35,647 nt of DNA from Pluralibacter sp. (GCF_019237635.1 NZ_JAFAGS010000038.1:1-35647); one strand, 5' to 3'; counted from the first letter of the stretch, positions 24,486 through 32,964 are shown. Made by a program: numbers and translations. Notes: generated by a model not told the origin, from the sequence alone.

Positions 24486-25819
24486 GTCCGCGCCTCCGTG
24501 GTATGGGTACCGACGGCAGGTTCACCCGCCACAGACGGCGGTGAATCACTTTCCAGCCTTGCCATGTCTTTGTGATAGTGGCGCTTGGCATAGGAGAAGA
24601 CGGCCGCCGCCGCGATGCTGACCAGGGGTACCAGTTGGAAAGCGTTATCCAGACCGATGAGGTCGGAGACCCGTCCCGTGACGAAGGGACCCGGAGCCAG
24701 CCCGAGCAGGTTGTTGGCCAGTGTCAGGGTGGCAAAGGCCGTACCGTGTACGCTGGCGCTTGTCAGGTTAGCGACCATGGCGCCCGCCGGGCCCGAGGTG
24801 CCGGTGGCGATGAACATGCCGAGACAGATCAAGACCAGTTGGGCCATGCCTGTCGGCAGGGCGAATGCCAGCGACAGCAGCGTGCAACTGCTGAGGCTGT
24901 AGAAGATGGCCAGGCTTATCTTACGATCCGGCCGATTCCGGCACATCTTGTCGCTCAGAACGCCGCAGAGGATCATGCCCGCGCCGCTGCACAGCACGAT
25001 GATGGCGGCAATGCTCCCCGCCTTATCCGTGCCCATGTCGTAATAACGGTTGAGATAGCTCGGCATCCAGACGATGACGGTCCCGCCGACAAACAGCTGC
25101 AAGCCGCTGCCAATATAGGCCGAAATCACAGAGCGGCTGGAGTAGAGGGTACGTAACGACTTGCTGTAGATCTCGGGTGCAGGACGCGCTACGCCTCTCG
25201 TCGGTGAGATGCGCGTTTCCTTGACGAGAATCGGATAGAGCATCGCCAGCAGCAGGCCGAACAGCGCCATGCCCGCGAAAGCCCATCGCCAGCCCAGAAA
25301 ATGGGCCAGCACGCCCCCAGAGGCCATACCCAGCACAGAGCCAAACATACCACCGGAGATGAACGCGCCTGACAAGGTGGCCCGCATTTCCCGCGGGAAG
25401 ACAGAGACCACCACGGCGATACCGACGCTGCCATAAGCAGCCTCCCCCACTCCAACCAGGAAGCGGGCAGCGAACATCTCTTCGTAATTCTGGGCCACGG
25501 CACAGCCCAGGGTCGCCAGACTCCACAGCATAGCCATCAGCGTCAGGCTCTTCACCCGGCCAAAGCGATCCGCCAGCAGGGAGAGCGGGAAAGTTAACAA
25601 CCCGACCATCAGCGCCACGATGCCGCTGAGCAGGCCAAGTTCAGTATCGGTTAGCGCCCATTCTCCCTTAAGCATGGGGAAGACGGCGTTGAGCACCTGA
25701 CGCGACATATAGTCGGAGATCAGCAGCCCAAAAGTCAGCGCAAAGACTACCCAGGCATAACGACGCGGAACGGTAACCTTGCTCGCTTCGTCATCGTTGT
25801 TGATATGATACGTAGCCAT
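24482..25819 (-). CDS. MFS transporter, probable substrate importer of the cluster
   Basis: Major facilitator of about 445 aa from ATG 25819 (MATYHINNDDE), chosen because GAGGAA sits 6 nt upstream; the in-frame ATG four codons earlier overlaps that site. Twelve hydrophobic segments are expected: SDYMSRQVLNAVFPMLKGEW in helix 1 and the loop 2-3 motif ADRFGRVKSL are clear. It resembles MFS organic-acid/spinster-like importers rather than drug exporters. Its place among catabolic genes suggests uptake of the pathway substrate. A strong hairpin lies in the 78-nt gap before it. Confidence 0.88.
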   Translation of the reverse strand: MATYHINNDDEASKVTVPRRYAWVVFALTFGLLISDYMSRQVLNAVFPMLKGEWALTDTELGLLSGIVALMVGLLTFPLSLLADRFGRVKSLTLMAMLWSLATLGCAVAQNYEEMFAARFLVGVGEAAYGSVGIAVVVSVFPREMRATLSGAFISGGMFGSVLGMASGGVLAHFLGWRWAFAGMALFGLLLAMLYPILVKETRISPTRGVARPAPEIYSKSLRTLYSSRSVISAYIGSGLQLFVGGTVIVWMPSYLNRYYDMGTDKAGSIAAIIVLCSGAGMILCGVLSDKMCRNRPDRKISLAIFYSLSSCTLLSLAFALPTGMAQLVLICLGMFIATGTSGPAGAMVANLTSASVHGTAFATLTLANNLLGLAPGPFVTGRVSDLIGLDNAFQLVPLVSIAAAAVFSYAKRHYHKDMARLESDSPPSVAGEPAVGTHTTEART

Positions 25820-25859
25820 ACAGTTCCTCATTCATCTGCCCGCACCGCGTAGCGCTCAG

Positions 25860-25888
25860 GCCGCCCCATCAGCGATGGAGGGGGCGGC
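25860..25888. other. Intercistronic stem-loop before the MFS gene
   Basis: GCCGCCCC and GGGGCGGC (8 bp) enclose an inner ATC/GAT pairing, between the BKACE stop and the MFS start. No T-run follows; likely an mRNA-stability or expression-ratio element. Confidence 0.5.
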
Positions 25889-25897
25889 ACGTCTCGT

Positions 25898-26950
25898 TTA
25901 GCCGCGTTGCGGCACACCTTTCTCGCCAGCCTTGCGATTCGGCGACATGCCGTTGGCCAGCAGAGTCTGTTCGACGCTGTCGTACTGGACGCCGATACGA
26001 TAGATGGCGCGGGCTTCCTTACCGTTCGCCACCCCGCGACCCAGCTCGTGCGACACCCGCACGCACTGCTGGATCTGCTCGACCGAGCTCATGCGCTGAC
26101 CGTGCTGGCCAATGATGGTGTCCTCAATGCCGCAGCGCGGATGCAGACCTATGGCCATGGCCATCATGTTGAACGGCAGCACGTTTTTGAGCAGGGATTC
26201 GGCGGTCAGGGTGCAACCATCAGGCGCACGCTGGACGAAGTTCATGAAGTTGTACGGGTTGGGGCCATCAAAACCACCGCCGATGCCGATCCAGGTCAGA
26301 TTGAGCGGGCCCATGTAGATACCCTTGCGCACCAGACGCTCCAGAGTCTCGAAGGCATGCATACCGGTCAGTTGGAAGTGCGGCTGGATGCCATGAGCCT
26401 GCAGACGTCTGAGGTGCTCTGCCACCCAGGCCGGACCGGCCGGTACCGTCATTTCGCTGTAAGCGGCCTGCAAAGCCGGGTTAGCCAGGGAGGTGCCTTC
26501 CAGGTACTCCGGATAGAGCAGCTCCATAATGTTCATCTGGGTGGTGTTAATGGCCACCGTGACCTGATCCGGCTTCGGCGTCAGCTCGGCCAGCATGTGG
26601 CGGGTGTCGTCTGACAGCCACTTGGCCGCCTCGCCCTCACTTTCCGGGGCGAAGGAGATGGAGCCGCCGACCTGGATAATCATGTCCGGCACGGCCTTGC
26701 GCACCCCGGCGATCAGCTCGTTGAACTTGGACAGGCGCTTGGAGCCTGTGCCGTCCAACTCACGCACATGCAGGTGCAGCACCGTCGCACCGGCTTCGTA
26801 GCAATCCACCGCTTTCTGGATCTGCTCCCCCATGGTGACCGGGATGTCTTCCCGGAAGTCTTCCGGCGCCCACTCCGGGCCGTAAGGGGCCACGGTGATC
26901 ACGGTCTTTTCCATGTTTTCCGGGTGCAGGGAATCGTCAAAAAATTGCAT
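25898..26950 (-). CDS. BKACE (DUF849) beta-keto-acid cleavage enzyme
   Basis: Zinc-dependent Claisen-type enzyme that condenses a beta-keto acid with acetyl-CoA and releases acetoacetate plus a shortened acyl-CoA (known for Kce and other BKACE members). The product is 350 aa, longer than Kce at about 275. The zinc histidines are visible as H59 and H61 in TVLHLHVREL, and the probable catalytic/zinc glutamate as E276 in GLHPRCGIEDTI. IQVGGSISFAPESEGEAAKW and WIGIGGGFDGPNPYNFMNF are other conserved blocks. Start ATG 26950 behind AAGGAGAG. The scoAB pair in the same operon supplies the expected fate of acetoacetate. The keto-acid substrate is unknown; 3-dehydrocarnitine-like or 3-keto-5-aminohexanoate-like acids are precedents in the family. 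Confidence 0.9.
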   Translation of the reverse strand: MQFFDDSLHPENMEKTVITVAPYGPEWAPEDFREDIPVTMGEQIQKAVDCYEAGATVLHLHVRELDGTGSKRLSKFNELIAGVRKAVPDMIIQVGGSISFAPESEGEAAKWLSDDTRHMLAELTPKPDQVTVAINTTQMNIMELLYPEYLEGTSLANPALQAAYSEMTVPAGPAWVAEHLRRLQAHGIQPHFQLTGMHAFETLERLVRKGIYMGPLNLTWIGIGGGFDGPNPYNFMNFVQRAPDGCTLTAESLLKNVLPFNMMAMAIGLHPRCGIEDTIIGQHGQRMSSVEQIQQCVRVSHELGRGVANGKEARAIYRIGVQYDSVEQTLLANGMSPNRKAGEKGVPQRG

Positions 26951-26991
26951 CTATTCTCTCCTTGCATAAGGGTCTTGATGAGTCATTGATC

Positions 26992-27015
26992 CACCCGGAC
27001 AATCTCGCCCGGGTG
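26992..27015. other. Intercistronic stem-loop between the dioxygenase and BKACE genes
   Basis: CACCCGG and CCGGGTG form a 7-bp stem around a 10-nt loop, 11 nt after the dioxygenase stop. No T-run follows. Confidence 0.45.
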
Positions 27016-27025
27016 AAGGTGTAAT

Positions 27026-27874
27026 TCAGAAGGGCCTGTCGCCCATGATCCCAGTCCGCTCCATCTTGCGGTGGCAAGCCGGGTAGTCCATGGCGGCATA
27101 GTGCTGTGTGCTGCGGTTGTCCCAGATGGCGATGCTGCCGGGCTGCCAGCGCCAGCGTACCTGGTATTCGGGAAGGTAGGCCTGGCTTATCAAATAGCGC
27201 AGCAGATCGCTACCGCCCATGTTGTAATCCTGCCCGTAGCGAACATTCGCCGGGGTGTGGTAATTGCTGAAGTGTGTGGTGAAGGCGTTGACGAACAGGA
27301 TCTTCTCGTCCGTCTCCGGATGGGTACGCACCACCGGGTGCTCTGCGTCCGGGAACTGCGCCTTGAGCGCCAGCCGCTTCTCGATAGGGATGGCCGCCCC
27401 GAAACTGGACTCCAGACTATGGCGGGCGCGCAGGCCTGCTATCTTCTGCTTAACGTCCTCCGGCAGGTTCTGATAGGCCACCACCATATTGGCCCAGAGC
27501 GTGTCTCCCCCCACTTGCGGACTCTCAACGCAGCGCAGCACGCACCCCAGCGGGGGCTTCTCGCGCCAGGAGGCATCGGAGTGCCAGGCATTTTCATAGC
27601 GCTCGTTCGCCACTTCCGGCGTCTTGTAGATACGTACCAGACCAGGATGGTCCGGGTCACTGCCCGCCACCGGATGATCCTCCAGGTCGCCGAACAAACG
27701 GGCGAAGGCGACGTGTTCGGCACGGCTGATATCCTGCTGACGCAGGAACAGAACCCGGTGTCTGAGCAGTTGCGAGCGGATCTCCGCAAACAGGCCAGCG
27801 TCATGAATGGCGTCGGCCAGACGAACACCGCTCAGCTCAGCGCCGATATGGCAGGTCAGTTGTTCTACACGCAT
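27026..27874 (-). CDS. TauD/TfdA-family Fe(II)/2-oxoglutarate dioxygenase
   Basis: Non-haem iron oxygenase that hydroxylates its substrate while decarboxylating 2-oxoglutarate; relatives act on taurine, alkyl sulfates, phenoxyalkanoates and butyrobetaine. The product is 282 aa, the usual size. The facial triad is H98 and D100 (NAWHSDASW) and H258 (WDNRSTQHYA), with the 2-oxoglutarate arginine at R269 or R273 (HRKMERTGI). Start ATG 27874 behind GGGGAG. It starts 12 nt after the dehydrogenase stop and is cotranscribed with it. It probably performs the first hydroxylation of the pathway (inference). The substrate cannot be read from sequence. Confidence 0.9.
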   Translation of the reverse strand: MRVEQLTCHIGAELSGVRLADAIHDAGLFAEIRSQLLRHRVLFLRQQDISRAEHVAFARLFGDLEDHPVAGSDPDHPGLVRIYKTPEVANERYENAWHSDASWREKPPLGCVLRCVESPQVGGDTLWANMVVAYQNLPEDVKQKIAGLRARHSLESSFGAAIPIEKRLALKAQFPDAEHPVVRTHPETDEKILFVNAFTTHFSNYHTPANVRYGQDYNMGGSDLLRYLISQAYLPEYQVRWRWQPGSIAIWDNRSTQHYAAMDYPACHRKMERTGIMGDRPF

Positions 27875-27886
27875 GTCATGCTCCCC

Positions 27887-28867
27887 TTAGATGACAAAGA
27901 TCGATGAGCCCGTGGTCTTGCGCGATTCGAGATCGCTGTGGGCCTTCACCGCATCCTGCAGTGCATATTTTTGGTTGATATCAATCCGGATCCGCCCGCT
28001 GCCGACGTGGTCAAACACCTCGGCGGCCAGAGCCGCCTTCTCGGCCGGATCGGCAATATAGTCGGCCAGCGCCGGGCGGGTCAGATGGAGCGATCCTTTC
28101 ATCGCCAGCAACACAGGATCGAACGGCGGGACGGGACCGGACGCGGTGCCGACGCAGACCATCAGACCGCGACGCTTGAGCGAGTCCAGCGAGCCCATGA
28201 AGGTATTCTTGCCAACGCTGTCGAACACCACATTGACGCCGACGCCCTCGGTCAGGGTGCGCACGCGCAGAGCCACATCTTCATGGCTATAGTCGATGGT
28301 GTAGTCGCAGCCATGGGCACGGGCCACCTCGGCCTTGGCCTCGCTGGAAACGGTGCCGATCACGGTCAGGCCGAGCAGTTTGGCCCACTGGGCGACAATG
28401 AGGCCGACGCCACCTGCGGCGGCGTGCAACAAGATGCTGTCGCCGGGCTTGAAGTCATAGATGCGGCGCATCAGATAGGCAGAGGTCAGCCCCCGCATGG
28501 TCATGGCGGCAGCCGTCTCGAAGGTGATGTTGTCGGGTAGCTTGATAAGCGGAGCGGCCGGAATCAGTCGCTCAGTCGCATAGGCGCCGAGGGTATTGAG
28601 GAACCCGGTGTAGGTAACACGATCGCCCACCGCCACGTTAGTCACCCCGGCGCCGATGGCCTCCACCACCCCGGCCGCCTCGACGCCCATGCCGCTTGGC
28701 ATCGGAATCGGGTAGGTACCATTGCGGAAATAGGTATCGGCATAGTTCAGACCGACGGCGACCTGGCGCAGGCGAACCTCGCCCGGGCCTGGCTCTCCGA
28801 CCGTGACGTCTTCGTAGCGCAGTACCTGCGGCCCCCCAGTCTCATAAAAGCGTATGGCTTTGGCCAT
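27887..28867 (-). CDS. NADPH:quinone oxidoreductase-like MDR dehydrogenase
   Basis: Zinc-free medium-chain reductase of the QOR (Qor/YhdH-type) group, 326 aa from ATG 28867 behind GGAG; a longer in-frame extension of 44 residues covers the promoter repeats and is rejected. NADPH-binding HAAAGGVGLIVAQWAKLLG (about residues 146-164) and GLNYADTYFRNGTYPIPMPS are QOR signatures. It is the first gene of the long catabolic unit, with two direct repeats and a -10-like element upstream. It may oxidise the hydroxylated intermediate or reduce an enone; both fit the family. Confidence 0.9.
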   Translation of the reverse strand: MAKAIRFYETGGPQVLRYEDVTVGEPGPGEVRLRQVAVGLNYADTYFRNGTYPIPMPSGMGVEAAGVVEAIGAGVTNVAVGDRVTYTGFLNTLGAYATERLIPAAPLIKLPDNITFETAAAMTMRGLTSAYLMRRIYDFKPGDSILLHAAAGGVGLIVAQWAKLLGLTVIGTVSSEAKAEVARAHGCDYTIDYSHEDVALRVRTLTEGVGVNVVFDSVGKNTFMGSLDSLKRRGLMVCVGTASGPVPPFDPVLLAMKGSLHLTRPALADYIADPAEKAALAAEVFDHVGSGRIRIDINQKYALQDAVKAHSDLESRKTTGSSIFVI

Positions 28868-28919
28868 CTCTGTTCTCCAACTCGTCTTCGATGTGAGCAA
28901 AATGCCTCGTACTGAATTG

Positions 28920-28983
28920 AATCTAGGAGGTTGCGTAAACGTACGCTTTTCATCTGGCGACAGCCGCTTTTCATCTCGTGACG
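28920..28983 (-). promoter_or_regulatory. Promoter with tandem AraC-type sites, dehydrogenase-to-scoB unit
   Basis: On the minus strand two direct repeats occur exactly 21 bp apart: CGTCACGAGATGAAAAGCG from 28983 and TGTCGCCAGATGAAAAGCG from 28962 (16 of 19 identical). A -10-like TAGATT begins 37 bp after the start of the proximal repeat, so that repeat overlaps the -35 position. Direct half-sites two helical turns apart next to -35 are typical of AraC-family activators. The same arrangement recurs at 31604-31667. Confidence 0.7.
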
Positions 28984-29095
28984 ATCGCCCTGAATTCATC
29001 GTCTTAGCGGGGGTGAAACCGCCAACATCGGCCTCGTCTTACCGCCTTGCGACGGGTTTCCCGGCCCCAGAAATGACCATGGTTTGAATTGAATG

Positions 29096-29128
29096 AAAAA
29101 GCACTCAGCGGGGCCATGTATGGCCCCG
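29096..29128 (-). terminator. Probable terminator of the ligase/hydrolase unit
   Basis: CGGGGCCA-TACA-TGGCCCCG (8-bp stem, read on the minus strand) is followed after GCTGAGTGC by TTTTT. It lies downstream of the acyl-CoA ligase stop. A second hairpin CGGCGCG-GGAA-CGCGCCG at 29159-29176 lies between. The rest of 28984-29245 shows nothing recognisable. Confidence 0.5.
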
Positions 29129-29245
29129 CCGATGCGTTGGCGGCGGAAGGAATTGATTCGGCGCGGGAACGCGCCGCTGGCGAGCGACCTGAAATGTGAG
29201 TCGCGAGACGTTTGCTAACCTTATCCTGTCAATGCGGCAAAACCC

Positions 29246-30907
29246 TCAGGCGCCCTCTCCCCCATTGCTGGTTTCGATCTCCCGGATCAACCGCTTGTTG
29301 ATCTTGCCGACACTGGTTTTGGGAATTTCCGGGACGATCCGGATCTGCCGGGGTATGGCCCATTTATTGATGTGGCCGCTGTCGACAAACCGTTGCAGAT
29401 GCGCCGTTATGGTCTGCGCTTCCAGGAACTCTCCCTCCTTGCAGACCACCAGCGCCAGCGGGCGCTCGCCCCACTGCTCATCCGGGATCCCGATGACGGC
29501 CACCGAGCTGACCGCCGCGTGCGAGCTGATGAGGCTCTCCAGCGCCAGCGAGCTTACCCACTCCCCGCCGGTCTTGATAACGTCCTTGATGCGATCCTTG
29601 ATCTCTACTATCCCATGGGGATCGATGGATGCCATGTCGCCGGTGTGCAGCCAGCCGCCGTCCCATAGCTCAGCCCCTTTCTCGGGCTCCTTCAGATAGC
29701 CCTGAGTCAGCCAGGGCGCGCGTACCACGATCTCGCCCAGGGTCTCGCCATCATGCGCCACTTCCCGACCTTCGCCATCGACGATGCGCAGATCCACCAG
29801 CGGGACTGGCATGCCGGTCCTGATCCGCAGGGGCAGTTGCTCCTCCATGGGCAGGGCCAGTTCAGCATCGCTCAGGTGGGTCAGACAGAGCAGCGGGCAG
29901 GTCTCCGACATGCCATAGCCCGCGTGGATGCGTATACCTTTGCGATGCGCCTGTGTCGCAAGCCCAAGGGGCAGCGCACTGCCGCCCAGCAGCATCTTCC
30001 ATCCCGACAGGTCGGTTCGCGCGGCTTCGCCGCACTCGAGGATCATCTGCAAAATGGTCGGCACGCAATGCGAGAAGGTCACCCCCTCGTCGCGATAGAG
30101 CCGCACCAGCTTGTCGGGCTCGTAACGACCGGGGTAGACCTGCTTCACCCCCAGCATCGTCGCCACATAGGGGACGCCCCAGGCATGCACATGGAACATA
30201 GGGGTGATCGGCATGTAGACATCGTTCGAACGCAGCAGCGACTGCCCTTCATGGGCCGCCAGGAGACCCAGCTCATTGAGGGTGTGCAACACCAGTTGGC
30301 GATGGCTGAAGTAGACGCCCTTGGGGTTGCCCGTGGTACCCGTCGTGTAGAACAGGGTGGCCATCGAGTTTTCATCAAAGTCGGGGAAGTCGAAGTGATC
30401 CCCCGCTGCGGCCAGCAGCGTTTCATATTCCCCCAGCACCGGCAGACGGGTCGCCTTCCCCCCGTCATCGCTGAGCTGGATGTAGCCCCGGACAGTGGTC
30501 AGCGTCTCCTCCAGCGACTCGATCACTGGTAAGAAGTCGTCGTGCACCAGCACCAGATGATCCTCAGCATGATTCATGGTGTAGCCGAGTTGATCCGCCG
30601 AGAAGCGGACGTTGACCGTGTGCAGCACGGCGCCGATCATCGGCACGGCGAAGAAGCACTCGAGGGCGCGATGGCTGTCCCAGTCCAGCAGAGCGACGGT
30701 GTCGCCGGGCTTGATACCGGCCGCCGTCAGCATGTTCGCCAGACGGTGGATGCGCTTCCTGAGGGTACGATAGTCGTAACGCAGCTTGTCGGCGTAGACG
30801 ATTTCTCGTCCGGGGTGATAACGCTCGCCCGACAGCAGCAGGCTCTTGATCAGCAACGGATAGGCATGGGCCCCCTGCGCTGACGGTATGATTCTTGTCT
30901 TCACCAT
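29246..30907 (-). CDS. AlkK-like medium-chain acyl-CoA ligase
   Basis: ANL-superfamily enzyme that activates a carboxylic acid to its CoA thioester through an acyl-adenylate. The product is 553 aa from ATG 30907 (MVKTRIIPSAQGAHAYPLLI), behind AGAGGAA at 5 nt. The ATP-binding loop is TLFYTTGTTGNPKGVYFSH, motif II is GYGMSETCPLL, and motif III is WLHTGDMASIDPHG followed by IKDRIKDVIKTGGEWVSS; the catalytic lysine is in KTSVGKINKR near the end. The family accepts medium-chain and branched or cyclic acids. The gene lies 75 nt downstream of the hydrolase, in the same direction. Confidence 0.92.
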   Translation of the reverse strand: MVKTRIIPSAQGAHAYPLLIKSLLLSGERYHPGREIVYADKLRYDYRTLRKRIHRLANMLTAAGIKPGDTVALLDWDSHRALECFFAVPMIGAVLHTVNVRFSADQLGYTMNHAEDHLVLVHDDFLPVIESLEETLTTVRGYIQLSDDGGKATRLPVLGEYETLLAAAGDHFDFPDFDENSMATLFYTTGTTGNPKGVYFSHRQLVLHTLNELGLLAAHEGQSLLRSNDVYMPITPMFHVHAWGVPYVATMLGVKQVYPGRYEPDKLVRLYRDEGVTFSHCVPTILQMILECGEAARTDLSGWKMLLGGSALPLGLATQAHRKGIRIHAGYGMSETCPLLCLTHLSDAELALPMEEQLPLRIRTGMPVPLVDLRIVDGEGREVAHDGETLGEIVVRAPWLTQGYLKEPEKGAELWDGGWLHTGDMASIDPHGIVEIKDRIKDVIKTGGEWVSSLALESLISSHAAVSSVAVIGIPDEQWGERPLALVVCKEGEFLEAQTITAHLQRFVDSGHINKWAIPRQIRIVPEIPKTSVGKINKRLIREIETSNGGEGA

Positions 30908-30982
30908 GCAGGTTCCTCTTTGACTCATTGTTTGCCCGGTATGAAGGTAATAGCAGATGAAGGTTGGCCCCTGGCGCTCGCC

Positions 30983-31549
30983 TCAGGCGTCGAGGCGACG
31001 CACCAGCTCCAGACCCTGAGGCCATGGGCCGAAGCCGCTCGCTGGATTGAGGTGGCCCACGGCGCCCAGTTCGACGACCTCGCTGCCCCAGTCGCTCGCC
31101 ATGGCGCGCACCGCGTCGGCGCTGGCCAGGGGATCGTTGTTGCTGAGGGCCACCAGGCTTGGAAACGGCAACCGCGTGCGCGGCAACGGGCTCCAGCCGC
31201 CGGCCTGCAGGGTTTCCTGGCTCGGGTACTGGGCTGGCCAGCTGGCGTGAAGATCCGGAGGGGTGACCAGCAGGGCCCCTTTGATTTGGTGCTGATGATG
31301 ACGCGCCCAGTGCACCGTCATCAGCACACCGGCACTGTGCGCAACCAGGATAACCGGGCCGTCGATCAGCGCCAGTTCTTGTGCGATGGCCTCGACACGC
31401 GCCCGGCAATTGAGCTTGTCCTGGGTCAGGGGAGGCACTGAACGCACCCTGACCAGGCTGGCCGCCAGATGCGTCTGCCAATGTTCCGCCACATGATCGC
31501 GCAATCCGGGGACGATCAGCACTGTAGCCTTGGTGTGCAATTTATCCAT
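30983..31549 (-). CDS. RBBP9/YdeN-family alpha/beta hydrolase
   Basis: Small serine hydrolase, 188 aa, with the YdeN fold features: VLIVPGLRDHVAEHWQTHL at the N-terminus, nucleophile S72 in LVAHSAGVLM, acid in ALSNNDPLAS (about D139) and histidine in GAVGHLNPASGFG (about H165). Start ATG 31549 behind AAGGAGAG, the same ribosome-binding sequence as at the BKACE gene. As first gene of the ligase unit it may open an ester or lactone precursor to the free acid (inference). The promoter region before it carries tandem repeats like those of the main unit. Confidence 0.87.
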   Translation of the reverse strand: MDKLHTKATVLIVPGLRDHVAEHWQTHLAASLVRVRSVPPLTQDKLNCRARVEAIAQELALIDGPVILVAHSAGVLMTVHWARHHQHQIKGALLVTPPDLHASWPAQYPSQETLQAGGWSPLPRTRLPFPSLVALSNNDPLASADAVRAMASDWGSEVVELGAVGHLNPASGFGPWPQGLELVRRLDA

Positions 31550-31603
31550 GTGACTCTCCTTGCTCTCCAGCGGGCCCGGCGAAGGGCCAGCGCCTCGCGA
31601 GCA

Positions 31604-31667
31604 ACAGTAAAGCCAAAATAGTCAAGTTACTTCACTTTTGGCGCCATCGATTTGTCATTTTACGACA
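31604..31667 (-). promoter_or_regulatory. Promoter with tandem AraC-type sites, hydrolase-ligase unit
   Basis: Two degenerate direct repeats lie exactly 21 bp apart on the minus strand: TGTCGTAAAATGACAAATC from 31667 and TGGCGCCAAAAGTGAAGTA from 31646. A TACTGT -10-like hexamer begins 37 bp after the proximal repeat start. Spacing and distance are identical to those at 28920-28983; core matches to the TGTCGCCAGATGAAAA repeat are 12/16 and 11/16. A further TACGACAAA copy at 31732-31740 lies nearer the regulator gene and may serve its control. Confidence 0.55.
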
Positions 31668-31835
31668 AAGGCAAAAAAGACTGAGGTCCGCGCTAGCCAT
31701 GTCACATCCTCCAAATAAAGGAAGTGCCCATACGACAAAAAATGAACAACATACTTTCCATTTTGTTACTTGACTGCTAAGTAAATGTTAATCAATCGTA
31801 TGTAATACAGATTAATCTTTTAAGGAAGCTGCACA

Positions 31836-32888
31836 ATGACTGTCTTAGCCAGAGCCGCCATCCTCACCAATTATCTGGACGTCACCCGTCAACTCGGCCT
31901 CAATACCCAGCACCTGTTGACGCAGGTGGGGCTCAGTACCTCCATCCTGGGTATGCCTAATCAACGCATCCCCGTTTCCACCGCCATTAAGCTTATCGAG
32001 CAGTCCGCCCTGATCAGCGGGTGCGATACCCTGGGCCTGCGAATGGCGGAAAATCGTCAGCTGTCGGACTTTGGCGAGATAAGTCTGCTGCTCGGTCACT
32101 TACCCACCCTGCGCGATGCGTTGCTGGGGATTGTGCAGTATCTCCACCTGTGCAATGACTCGCTGGCGATCTTCATTGAGGAGGCAGGCAAGACGGTTAT
32201 CATTCGCGAGGAGGTGATCACTGATATCCCCACCTCGTCACGCCATGCCTCCGAGTTGGCGGTCGGCGTCATGTACCGCTTCTGCGCCGCTCAGGTCGGT
32301 GTGGGCGCAAACTGGCATCCTATCAGCGTCAACTTCACCCACGATGCGCCAGCGGATCTCTCCGTCCACAGGCGCATATTCGGTTGCAAAGTGGAGTTTG
32401 GCAGCGAATTCAATGGCATCGTCTGTCAGGCTGCCGATCTGGACATCGCCAACCCGCAGGCCAACAAGGCTATGGCCCACCACGCGCGTAACTACCTCGA
32501 CTCTCTGATGGTGGAACATCGCCAGTCCCTGCTGTTCGACGTGCGTAAATCGATCTACCTGCGGCTGCCCATGGGGCGCGCCACCATAGAGCAAATCTCC
32601 CGCACCCTGGGGATGAATGTGCGCACCCTGCAACGCCATCTGGAAGAGAGCGGTGCCACCTTCAGCGAACTTATCAATCAGGTGCGGCGCGATCTGGTGA
32701 TCCGTTACCTGCAGAATCCAGGCTACTCCCTTGGCCACATCGCCGACATGCTAGGCTACTCCATGCCCAGCTCCTTCACCCGCTGGTTCAATGCCCAGTT
32801 CGGCATGCCTCCCGCCACCTGGCGTTCGCGTCACAGCATAGTGCCCAGGGTCGTCCAGATAAATTGCTCCAGCCTTGCCTACGGCTGA
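31836..32888 (+). CDS. AraC-family activator, OruR/arabinose-binding-domain type
   Basis: A 350-aa regulator. The N-terminal two thirds (about 15-210) resemble the Arabinose_bd ligand domain of OruR-like proteins (AAILTNYLDVTRQLGLNTQH, LGLRMAENRQLSDFG). The C-terminal AraC DNA-binding domain (about 245-335) has two helix-turn-helix units: IEQISRTLGMNVRTLQRHLE and LGHIADMLGYSMPSSFTRWF, then NAQFGMPPATWR. Start ATG 31836 behind AAGGAAG. It is divergent from the hydrolase-ligase unit across 286 bp and is the only regulator in the cluster, so it most likely senses the substrate or an early intermediate and activates both catabolic units. Confidence 0.92.
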   Translation: MTVLARAAILTNYLDVTRQLGLNTQHLLTQVGLSTSILGMPNQRIPVSTAIKLIEQSALISGCDTLGLRMAENRQLSDFGEISLLLGHLPTLRDALLGIVQYLHLCNDSLAIFIEEAGKTVIIREEVITDIPTSSRHASELAVGVMYRFCAAQVGVGANWHPISVNFTHDAPADLSVHRRIFGCKVEFGSEFNGIVCQAADLDIANPQANKAMAHHARNYLDSLMVEHRQSLLFDVRKSIYLRLPMGRATIEQISRTLGMNVRTLQRHLEESGATFSELINQVRRDLVIRYLQNPGYSLGHIADMLGYSMPSSFTRWFNAQFGMPPATWRSRHSIVPRVVQINCSSLAYG

Positions 32889-32964
32889 TCGCGCCAAAAA
32901 TTGCTTCACTGTTTCAGCCGTTGGCGCATCGAACGGCATTAGTGATGACGGGTTTATGACTTCA

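Noticed and set aside
28944-28983. CRISPR-like repeat
   Set aside because: Only two copies, 21 bp start to start with a 2-bp spacer; it fits regulator half-sites, not a CRISPR array.
28868-28999. 44-residue N-terminal extension of the QOR-like protein
   Set aside because: It spans the tandem repeats and -10 element; the internal ATG has GGAG and matches the family N-terminus.
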